DNA of 10,116 nucleotides from Bacillota bacterium. GTDB lineage: Bacteria > Bacillota > Clostridia > Oscillospirales > Ruminococcaceae. The notes beneath the pieces were generated by a model. That model ran no database searches and was not told the origin of the DNA. It saw nothing but the letters and a program-made list of their open reading frames with translations. Position 1 is the first letter of the stretch, and every line of letters begins with the position of its first letter. The DNA lies in contig JAEWNU010000066.1 of the NCBI GenBank assembly GCA_023456995.1, forward strand, positions 1 to 10,116. The letters run 5' to 3'. The position numbers and the translations under genes were made by a program. Shown piece by piece: positions 1 to 5,582 of this stretch.

Positions 1-691
1 CGTCAATATTGACCGCCGCCTTGTCACACAGCATAAATAGGCTTTTTTTTGCCTGATAATAGGCTTCCATCGTTTTATGATAGTCCAGATGATCCTGGGT
101 TAGGTTCGTAAAAATTCCTACCGCGAACCGGCAGGCAGCGACGCGCTTTTGGTCTAAACCGTGTGAAGAGACCTCCATTACGGCGTATTCACAACCGGCT
201 TGAACCATTTGTTCGAGCAACGAATAGAAAGTCAACGGTTCGGGCGTCGTGTATTTGGCAGGAAAATGCATGCCACCCACATCGGTTTCAATGGTGCCAA
301 TCAGCCCCGTTTTATGGCCAAGCTCTTCGAGCACGTCGCGTATAAGATGGGTTACCGTCGTTTTCCCGTTGGTACCGGTGACCCCCACCAGCTTGATCTT
401 GCGTTGCGGGTTACCAAACAAGTTTGCGCAGCAGATAGAATAAGCTGCATGGGTATCCGGCGTTAGAATCTGCTGCTCGCCCAGACCCAAATCGCGCTCG
501 ACTACAACCATGGCAGCGCCCAGTTCCAAAGCCTTTTTTGCGTAATCGTGTCCGTCATGCGTAAAACCATTCAAGCAGAAAAACACTGCGCCCGGAGACA
601 CTTGCCGTGTATCGGCACAAACATGCCCAACATCTATCTCGGGCAGTGATGCCCCAATTTTAACATCATTGAACAATTGAGAAAGCTTCAT
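1..691 (-). CDS. murE: MurE, UDP-MurNAc-tripeptide synthetase (5' part, cut by window edge)
   Basis: This cytoplasmic Mur ligase adds the third residue, usually meso-diaminopimelate or lysine, to UDP-MurNAc-L-Ala-D-Glu using ATP. Only the first 230 codons are present, and the frame is open to the left edge. I translated it by hand. It starts with MKLSQLFND and carries the Mur ligase P-loop GTNGKTT at residues 106-112, TTPEP at about 148-152, EVSSHGL at 173-179 and TNLTQDHLDYH at 195-205. These order and spacings are those of MurE rather than MurC, MurD or MurF. The ATG at 689-691 follows a strong AAAGGAG site. The gene lies 39 bases downstream of the PBP gene, the normal Firmicute dcw order. 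The C-terminal motif that separates DAP-adding from Lys-adding enzymes (DNPR in DAP enzymes) lies outside the window, so the amino acid cannot be stated. Confidence 0.95.
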   Translation of the reverse strand, partial: MKLSQLFNDVKIGASLPEIDVGHVCADTRQVSPGAVFFCLNGFTHDGHDYAKKALELGAAMVVVERDLGLGEQQILTPDTHAAYSICCANLFGNPQRKIKLVGVTGTNGKTTVTHLIRDVLEELGHKTGLIGTIETDVGGMHFPAKYTTPEPLTFYSLLEQMVQAGCEYAVMEVSSHGLDQKRVAACRFAVGIFTNLTQDHLDYHKTMEAYYQAKKSLFMLCDKAAVNID

Positions 692-730
692 CTCGCGTCT
701 CTCCTTTCAAAAGCTGCCTGCGGGGTTTGG

Positions 731-3025
731 TCAGCCTGGAACCGCAAAGGTCACGGTCACTACTGCGCCCTCATCCACCATCGTTTCGGGGGCCGGCTCC
801 TGACTGATAGCCACGCTCTGTGCGTTTTCAATATCATCCCCCGCGAGTCGGATATTTAGCCCAGCATTGAGCAGTGTACGATTTGCCTGCTGAGCCGAAA
901 GCCCTAAGATATTTGGCACGGCAATGCTGCCACTTTGAGTTTCTTTATCCGTATAGAGTATGACCGTGCTCCCCTTGGGGCAAACCTCGCCGGCGGCGGG
1001 AAGCTGGCGCGTCACCGTTATTCCCTCACCTACCGTCTTATACTTGAGGCTTTTTGCGGTCAGCATGGCAATGGCATCGTGAATTTTCTGGCCTGAGAGT
1101 GCAGGCACCTCCACCTCAAGCTCAGCGATCTCTTTTTCATTATACTGCGGCTCAACACCCAAATAGGGCAGCACGTCGGTCATAACGGCTCCGACAATTG
1201 GTGCCGCAATAATAGAGCCGTAGATATTTTGCATATGTGGCTCATCAAGAAGAACCAGCACGCAGATCTGCGGGTCGTTTGAAGGAGCAACGCCCAAAAA
1301 GGAGGAAATGCGCTTCGTGACCTCGCCATCCTCTTTAGCGTCGAGCTTTTCACTGGTGCCAGTCTTTCCGCCAACGCGGTAACCAGGTACATAGGCATAA
1401 CGACCGGAGCCATCGGAATCACCGACCACGTGTTCCAAAATACCGTCGAGTACTTTTGAGGTTTCTTCGCTAATGACCTGTCGCTTTACGACAGGTTCTG
1501 TGGTGGAGATGACATTTCCCTCGGGGTCGAGTACCTGACTGACCACATAGGGCTGCATCAGCTTGCCGCCATTAACCGCGGCCGAAACCGCTGTGACAAT
1601 CTGAATTGGTGTCACCTTAAAGGTTTGACCAAAGGAAGAAGATGCCAGCTCCTCGCCTGACTCTTTTGCAAGCGTGGCAAAATCGTAAAAGATACCGTCA
1701 GCCTCGCCCGGCAGATCGATGCGAGTTGTCTCCCTGAGGCCGAAACGATCGAAATAATCGTAAAAATTCTGAGGGCCAATCGACGCGCCCACCATCATAA
1801 AAGCCGGGTTGCAGGAGAATTTGACTGCTTCGGTAAAGTTAATGGTACCGTGTCCGACGGACTTCCAGCAAGCTTTTCTCCGTCCTGCGACGATATGGTA
1901 GCCCGGGCAGGTAAAATACTGTCCCGTTGGCTTGACGACGTTTAAATCAAGCGCTATAGCCGATGTGATGACCTTGAACACCGAGCCGGGCTCGTAGGGA
2001 TCTGAGATAGCCTTGTTGCGCCACTGTTGAAACTGTGCCTTGCCAAGCGCCTCTTTGCGCGCTTCCTCCAGCACCTTGGCACGCTCGGCACTGTCGGTAA
2101 TGGTTGACAGCTTTTCTATAAGCGCGGGGTCGCTGGCAAAATTCTCAACCGCGGCACGCGCTCTAGCATCATAAATTTCGTTGGGCTGGTTCGGGTCAAA
2201 ATCTGGTTTTGTGGCCATAGCCAGAATCGCACCAGTATTGACATCCATGACAATGCCGGTAGCGCGGTTATGTACGTTGTGCTCGATGACGGCCGTTTCA
2301 AGGTGCCGTTCAAGGCTGTGCTGCACGACTTCGTCGATGGTCAGTACCAGCGAATTTCCATCTACAGGTTCATACTGTCGTTCGTAAGAAGATGGCATGT
2401 TGCCGCTCTTGGCATTCTTAGCCGAGACAATCATGCCCGGTGTGCCCGAAAGTATTTTTTCATATTTGGATTCAAGTCCATAGGCACCGGTATTATCGTT
2501 GGTCGTAAAGCCAAGCAGCGTGGACGCCAGACTACCATAGGGATAATAGCGCTTGCTGTTTTCGATCAGATGAATGCAGCTGAGTTTATTGTCCAGCGAA
2601 AACGCTGTTATTTTATCGGCCTCTTCCTTTTCAACACGCTGCTTTATAATTTCATAATAACTGGACTTTTTCTGCCCGCGCTGCATAATTTTCTCGCGGT
2701 CAATTTCCAGCAGCGGCGCAAGAAAATCTGCGATTTTGTTCAGTTCCTCATCCGACTTTATTTCGGCCGGTGAAATGATTACTGCCCAGACGGTGGCCGA
2801 AGCCGCCAGCGTTTTCATATTGCGGTCATAAATCGCGCCACGCTGGGCTGCGATTGTCGTGGGACGCAGCTGCTGTCGCAGAGCCCTTGTTCGGTTTTCT
2901 TCAAAATCCACAAGCTGAAGATAATAAAGTCTACCTATCAAACCGCAAAATCCAAGCGTAATCATTACCGCCAGAACAATATTCATTTTTATCTTCATTG
3001 AATTACTGCTCACCGGTTTTGCCAT
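731..3025 (-). CDS. Class B penicillin-binding protein (PbpB/FtsI/SpoVD type) with two PASTA domains
   Basis: This is a membrane-anchored D,D-transpeptidase that cross-links peptidoglycan at the division site or in the spore septum and cortex. The 764-residue protein has one N-terminal membrane segment (about 14-38), the dimerisation-domain signature RGAIYDRN (62-69), and the transpeptidase motifs SVFK (S348, K351), SCN (404-406) and KTG (554-556). All three motifs are intact. Two C-terminal PASTA domains cover about 636-694 and 698-763. B. subtilis has two paralogues here, PbpB with two PASTA domains and SpoVD with one. This window has one gene in the same place, so it may serve vegetative division, sporulation or both; I leave the symbol blank. 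About 40 residues of mostly helical, charged sequence (about 293-333) lie between the KPDFDPNQP segment and the active serine, longer than in the B. subtilis proteins as I recall them. The ATG is preceded by AGGAGG at 4-base spacing. Confidence 0.95.
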   Translation of the reverse strand: MAKPVSSNSMKIKMNIVLAVMITLGFCGLIGRLYYLQLVDFEENRTRALRQQLRPTTIAAQRGAIYDRNMKTLAASATVWAVIISPAEIKSDEELNKIADFLAPLLEIDREKIMQRGQKKSSYYEIIKQRVEKEEADKITAFSLDNKLSCIHLIENSKRYYPYGSLASTLLGFTTNDNTGAYGLESKYEKILSGTPGMIVSAKNAKSGNMPSSYERQYEPVDGNSLVLTIDEVVQHSLERHLETAVIEHNVHNRATGIVMDVNTGAILAMATKPDFDPNQPNEIYDARARAAVENFASDPALIEKLSTITDSAERAKVLEEARKEALGKAQFQQWRNKAISDPYEPGSVFKVITSAIALDLNVVKPTGQYFTCPGYHIVAGRRKACWKSVGHGTINFTEAVKFSCNPAFMMVGASIGPQNFYDYFDRFGLRETTRIDLPGEADGIFYDFATLAKESGEELASSSFGQTFKVTPIQIVTAVSAAVNGGKLMQPYVVSQVLDPEGNVISTTEPVVKRQVISEETSKVLDGILEHVVGDSDGSGRYAYVPGYRVGGKTGTSEKLDAKEDGEVTKRISSFLGVAPSNDPQICVLVLLDEPHMQNIYGSIIAAPIVGAVMTDVLPYLGVEPQYNEKEIAELEVEVPALSGQKIHDAIAMLTAKSLKYKTVGEGITVTRQLPAAGEVCPKGSTVILYTDKETQSGSIAVPNILGLSAQQANRTLLNAGLNIRLAGDDIENAQSVAISQEPAPETMVDEGAVVTVTFAVPG

Positions 3026-3060
3026 GCTGCCTCCTGACGATTACCGTCGAATATGCTGTG

Positions 3061-3100
3061 AAAAGAAACAAAGAGCTAAGGCATCTGCTGACTTAACTCT
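3061..3100 (-). terminator. Terminator-like hairpin between ftsL and the PBP gene (possible attenuator)
   Basis: On the minus strand, AGAGTTAAG (3100-3092) can pair with CTTAGCTCT (3080-3072) across an 11-base loop, giving a 9-bp stem with one G-U pair. The next bases, TTGTTTCTTTTC (3071-3060), are U-rich. The G-U pair becomes a C-A mismatch on the other strand, so the structure fits minus-strand transcription. The stem is AU-rich and the U tract is interrupted, so termination would at best be partial. It sits in the 165-base ftsL-PBP spacer, about 50 bases before the PBP start. Confidence 0.4.
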
Positions 3101-3190
3101 CCGTCGTTTTCACTCTATTGCGTTTTTATACGCTACTGCTCCGTCGCCGAATCACTGAAAATAGCTTCGGGCATTAAATAGTCTATTTTT

Positions 3191-3679
3191 TTAAAATCCA
3201 AGGTATTCCAAAACGGAGCGATATGCCATATGAATATGATCTGTTAAACCTAATTTTGGCGCACGCGCCAGCACAACGCGGTCACCCTCACCCAGATCGA
3301 TATACTGCACCTGATAGCTTTCAACCTTGGCCATGCCCAGCTGATTTTCCGCTATTTCCTGCACGGTGCGCAGCGATGTCTTGCCCTCGAGTTGCACCTG
3401 CATTAGACGGTTCTCATTTTTGAGCATTTCAAACTGCGACTCGGTATTTTCGATCTTACTGGTCAGTTCGGTGAGAATCATGTTGTTGTAGAGTATGGCG
3501 CACACAATGCCGAGCACCAATACAAAAATTGCCGCACCGCGAAACATGGTAGCATTAAAACCGGCATTGCGGTTTTCGACCACACGAAGTTCAGGCGGCT
3601 GTTTGACCTTTGGCGTACCCGGAGCGGCATAATGCTGCTCCAGCTTTTCAAAATCGTAAGCCAGATTCGTTTTTGCCAT
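3191..3679 (-). CDS. ftsL: FtsL-like divisome protein (bitopic, septum formation initiator type)
   Basis: This is a small single-pass membrane protein whose relatives form a complex with DivIB/FtsQ and DivIC/FtsB and help recruit and activate the septal PBP. The 162-residue protein has a basic cytoplasmic tail of about 44 residues, a membrane segment at about 47-65, and an extracytoplasmic coiled coil at about 66-100. The next segment, with VQEIAENQLGMAKVE (106-120), resembles the conserved end of the FtsL/DivIC coiled-coil domain. The call rests mainly on this architecture and on position between rsmH and the PBP gene, because FtsL sequences diverge strongly. The tail after about residue 140 is not recognisable. 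The ATG follows GAGGAGG at normal spacing. DivIC is an alternative family assignment, but the gene order favours FtsL. Confidence 0.85.
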   Translation of the reverse strand: MAKTNLAYDFEKLEQHYAAPGTPKVKQPPELRVVENRNAGFNATMFRGAAIFVLVLGIVCAILYNNMILTELTSKIENTESQFEMLKNENRLMQVQLEGKTSLRTVQEIAENQLGMAKVESYQVQYIDLGEGDRVVLARAPKLGLTDHIHMAYRSVLEYLGF

Positions 3680-3714
3680 GCCGTTCGTCCTCCTCGCCGG
3701 GACCTTTTTATATT

Positions 3715-3760
3715 GATATTTGGTTTAATGGGAGCATTTTATAGCTCATTCCCAAATATC
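3715..3760 (-). other. Inverted repeat / mRNA hairpin spanning the rsmH stop and the rsmH-ftsL spacer
   Basis: Perfect 9-bp arms GATATTTGG (3715-3723) and CCAAATATC (3752-3760) enclose a 28-base loop. The loop itself can form a smaller GAGC/GCTC stem (3732-3735 with 3744-3747). The arm at 3752-3760 overlaps the rsmH stop codon (3759-3761). On the operon strand no U tract follows (AATATAAAAAGG), so this does not look like an intrinsic terminator. A processing or mRNA-stability structure is more likely. On the plus strand it is followed by TTAATTTTTT, so it could also stop antisense transcription. Confidence 0.45.
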
Positions 3761-4691
3761 AGTCCTTAATTTTTTCAATTACACGCAACTTTGCGCTGTG
3801 GCTACGATTGTTTTGTGCAAGCTCTTCTTCGCCTGCGGTTATCGGTTTTTTGGAGATAAGCCTGCCCCGCGGCGTTTTACCGCACACACAAACGGGAAAA
3901 TCCACAGGGCAGGTGCATCCCTCTGCAAAAGCAGCGAACCGACGCTTGCAAATGCGGTCTTCAAGCGAGTGAAAGGTAATCACCGAAAGCCTTCCGCCCA
4001 ATGCAAGCAGCTCAAATGCGTTGTCAAGCGCGCAATCCAAGGAGGCCAGCTCTCCATTGACCTCAATGCGAATTGCCTGAAAGCTGCGCTTAGCCGGATG
4101 ACCGCCCTCGCGCCGCGTCGCTGCGGGAATCGCAAATTTTATGATGTCAGCCAACTCTAACGTCGTCTGAATTTCGGCTTTTTCACGTCTGGCCACAATG
4201 GCCCGCGCAATGCGAAAAGCAAAACGCTCTTCGCCATATTCGCTGAGAATACGCGCGAGATCACGCTCTGCGTAGGTATTCACAACATCCTTTGCACTCA
4301 TGCCGGACTGCGACATACGCATGTCCAGCGGTGCATCGTTCTGGTAAGAAAATCCGCGTTCGGCGACATCCAGCTGATGAGAGGATACGCCCAAATCCAA
4401 CAATATGCCGTCGACTTTTTCGATATTTAACATTTGCGCCACCTGGGCGATATTGCGAAAATCATTTTGCACCACCATGGCGCAGGGATATTGCGACAAC
4501 CGCTCAGTAGCAACAGCAATTGCGTCAGGGTCTTTGTCCACTGCGATGAGCCTGCCAGTGGTAAGACGACTCGCAATTTCTTTTGAGTGCCCAGCACCGC
4601 CCGCCGTACCATCCATATAGATGCCATCAGGCTTAACAGCCAGGCTATCTATCGTTTCGTTTAGCAGAACCGGCTTATGTGAAAACGCCAT
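3759..4691 (-). CDS. rsmH: RsmH (MraW), 16S rRNA m4C1402 methyltransferase
   Basis: This enzyme uses S-adenosylmethionine to N4-methylate C1402 of 16S rRNA in the small subunit, near the decoding centre. The 310-residue length is standard. Family motifs are present in order: MDGTAGGAGHS (SAM-binding motif I, about 26-36), DGILLDLGVSSHQLD (94-108), RGFSYQNDAPLDMRM (112-126), HPAKRSFQAIRIEVN (198-212), VITFHSLEDR (237-246) and the C-terminal RSHSAKLRVIEK (296-307). A cysteine cluster (C259, C261, C268, C270) is the one usual in Firmicute RsmH. The ATG follows AAAGGAG, and that site overlaps the mraZ stop codon, which suggests translational coupling. The gene sits 14 bases after mraZ, in the universal dcw order. 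Confidence 0.98.
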   Translation of the reverse strand: MAFSHKPVLLNETIDSLAVKPDGIYMDGTAGGAGHSKEIASRLTTGRLIAVDKDPDAIAVATERLSQYPCAMVVQNDFRNIAQVAQMLNIEKVDGILLDLGVSSHQLDVAERGFSYQNDAPLDMRMSQSGMSAKDVVNTYAERDLARILSEYGEERFAFRIARAIVARREKAEIQTTLELADIIKFAIPAATRREGGHPAKRSFQAIRIEVNGELASLDCALDNAFELLALGGRLSVITFHSLEDRICKRRFAAFAEGCTCPVDFPVCVCGKTPRGRLISKKPITAGEEELAQNNRSHSAKLRVIEKIKD

Positions 4692-4705
4692 ATTGTAACG
4701 CTCCT

Positions 4706-5125
4706 TTAAAAGCCGAGTTCATCCATTGCTTCAGCTACCAGTTCGCTGGTAAGCTCAGCATTGGATTTGTCCCATCTGGCGGCATCCCAGATTTCGGCAC
4801 GGTTTGAGACACCCACAACCGCCACTTCGCCAGTGAGTTGCGCATAATCGCGCAACGCCTGCGGAATGAGCACGCGGCCCTGCTTGTCAGGTTCAACGCA
4901 CACTGCACCCGCGAAGATAAATCGCTGTATAGCGCGCGCCTTACTGATGGGAAGCGAGGCTGTCTGTTCCACTAGCTTGTCCCATTCGCTCATGCGATAA
5001 ACAAACAGGCAGTTGTCCAGCCCCTTTGTAATGATGAAAGAGTCACCTAGATCTTCGCGTAGTTTGGAAGGAAAGCTTACTCTGCCCTTGGCATCGATAC
5101 TATGCCGATACTCGCCGATGAGCAT
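4706..5125 (-). CDS. mraZ: MraZ, transcriptional regulator of the dcw cluster
   Basis: This DNA-binding protein heads most dcw clusters. Known MraZ proteins form rings of subunits with AbrB-like folds and bind short direct repeats in front of their own gene. The 139-residue protein has two SpoVT/AbrB-like repeats, each marked by a DxxGR motif: DAKGR at 11-15, followed by VSFPSKLR, and DKQGR at 80-84, followed by VLIPQALR. The N-terminus MLIGEYRHSIDAKGR is a typical MraZ start. The ATG lies 7 bases after AGGAGG. The gene is followed closely by rsmH, and its likely operator lies in its own leader (separate entry), so autoregulation is likely. Confidence 0.97.
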   Translation of the reverse strand: MLIGEYRHSIDAKGRVSFPSKLREDLGDSFIITKGLDNCLFVYRMSEWDKLVEQTASLPISKARAIQRFIFAGAVCVEPDKQGRVLIPQALRDYAQLTGEVAVVGVSNRAEIWDAARWDKSNAELTSELVAEAMDELGF

Positions 5126-5140
5126 TTAGCCTCCTCCTTT

Positions 5141-5190
5141 CACCACTTAAAGGGATTACACACCTCTATTTGCCACTCTTCACCACTTTT
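5141..5190 (-). promoter_or_regulatory. MraZ-box array (three phased direct repeats plus a fourth next to the ribosome-binding site)
   Basis: Reading the minus strand, consecutive 10-base units are AAAAGTGGTG (5190-5181), AAGAGTGGCA (5180-5171) and the weaker AATAGAGGTG (5170-5161). After one unrelated 10-mer there is TTAAGTGGTG (5150-5141), still in the same 10-bp register. MraZ proteins of other bacteria bind GTGG/TGGG-type repeats with 10-bp spacing upstream of mraZ. The array begins about where transcription should start from the adjoining promoter, and the last box touches the AAAGGAGG ribosome-binding site (5140-5133). This geometry fits autorepression by road-block or occlusion. Confidence 0.8.
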
Positions 5191-5195
5191 ATTCC

Positions 5196-5224
5196 ATTAT
5201 AAGTGGCAGGCCTAAAAAAATCAA
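5196..5224 (-). promoter_or_regulatory. Sigma-A promoter of the mraZ/dcw operon
   Basis: On the minus strand, TTGATT (5224-5219), a 17-base spacer and a perfect TATAAT (5201-5196) form a near-consensus sigma-A promoter. The region upstream is rich in A and T tracts, which would suit an UP element. The expected start is near 5189, at the edge of the first MraZ box, giving a leader of about 64 bases. An inverted copy of the box core, AAGTGG on the plus strand (5201-5206), overlaps the upstream edge of the -10 element. Confidence 0.85.
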
Positions 5225-5366
5225 TAGCTAATTTCGATGCAAAATTTCTTTTTTTATGTGACCATTTTCACCAAGATTTGGCTTTATTATCGCAAATTAT
5301 ACTTTTTTATCATTCTTGATTACTGTTTCTCTTAAAAACCTCCAACGCCATCTAGGCAAAAAACTA

Positions 5367-5415
5367 TTGACAAACTTTATTTTTTTTGCTTACTATTTTT
5401 GTTTTACATGATAAT
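5367..5415 (+). promoter_or_regulatory. Candidate sigma-A promoter(s) for the rightward envelope operon
   Basis: Two overlapping candidates are visible. The first has a perfect -35 TTGACA (5367-5372), an 18-base spacer and a weaker -10 TACTAT (5391-5396). The second has TTGCTT (5386-5391), an 18-base spacer and GATAAT (5410-5415). Either would give a leader of about 160-180 bases ahead of the first gene. In AT-rich DNA such matches arise easily; the perfect TTGACA is the strongest part. Confidence 0.45.
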
Positions 5416-5488
5416 TTTTAAATCTTAGTTATATTTCCTAAAGGGCCTACAAAATTCAATCACAATTTTAAGCTTTTATAAACTTTTC

Positions 5489-5498
5489 CATACGTATG
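5489..5498. promoter_or_regulatory. 10-bp palindrome, possible operator
   Basis: CATACGTATG is a perfect palindrome between the candidate upstream promoter and the start of the rightward operon. It could be half of a regulator site, but there is one copy and no known match, so this is weak. Confidence 0.2.
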
Positions 5499-5516
5499 CA
5501 ATTTAAACGCGGCAAT

Positions 5517-5548
5517 TGCTATACTTTATATATAAGCGGTGGTACAAT
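5517..5548 (+). promoter_or_regulatory. Possible proximal promoter of the rightward operon
   Basis: TACAAT (5543-5548) preceded by TGG makes an extended -10, and TATACT (5520-5525) preceded by TGC makes another. Neither has a good sigma-A -35. ATACTTT (5521-5527), 13 bases before GGTACAAT (5541-5548), also resembles the layout of mother-cell sigma-E promoters, but two bases of the -10 differ from the usual CATACAAT. Confidence 0.25.
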
Positions 5549-5564
5549 GTAGGACGATCAAAGC

Positions 5565-5571
5565 AAAAAGG
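5565..5571 (+). promoter_or_regulatory. Ribosome-binding site that decides the start of the deacetylase gene
   Basis: AAAAAGG ends 11 bases before ATG (5583) but only 2 bases before the in-frame GTG (5574). The GTG would be too close, so ATG at 5583 is the better start. Confidence 0.6.
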
Positions 5572-5582
5572 ATGTGCACTAT

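Larger units (their letters stand above)
5225..5573. other. AT-rich divergent intergenic region without a gene
   Basis: About 350 bases separate the mraZ promoter from the exported deacetylase gene. I see no open frame with a credible start and no RNA gene. The region is much more AT-rich than the flanking genes. It contains homopolymer A/T tracts, two overlapping rightward promoter candidates (5367-5415), a perfect 10-bp palindrome CATACGTATG (5489-5498), and a second promoter-like motif near 5517-5548. A TATAAT-like hexamer on the minus strand (5301-5296) has no matching -35. Confidence 0.7.

Noticed and set aside
2270..2773. 167-codon open frame on the plus strand, opposite the PBP gene
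   Set aside because: It lies wholly antisense to a well-conserved PBP coding region, has no ribosome-binding site and resembles no family.
3101..3160. Promoter for the PBP gene around TATAAA on the minus strand in the ftsL-PBP spacer
   Set aside because: No acceptable -35 is seen at the right spacing.
3132..3200. Possible +1 frameshift at the end of ftsL (TTT followed by TAAA), which would add a tail ending ATEQ
   Set aside because: The zero-frame end (SVLEYLGF) looks like a natural C-terminus and nothing stimulatory is visible; a T-rich stop context alone is weak evidence.
5291..5325. Second leftward promoter upstream of mraZ, based on TATAAT on the minus strand (5301-5296)
   Set aside because: No -35-like hexamer lies at 16-18 bases, and such hexamers are expected by chance in this AT-rich spacer.
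5574..5582. GTG start for the deacetylase, three codons upstream
   Set aside because: The AAAAAGG site would be only 2 bases away; ATG at 5583 gives a workable spacing and a normal signal peptide.
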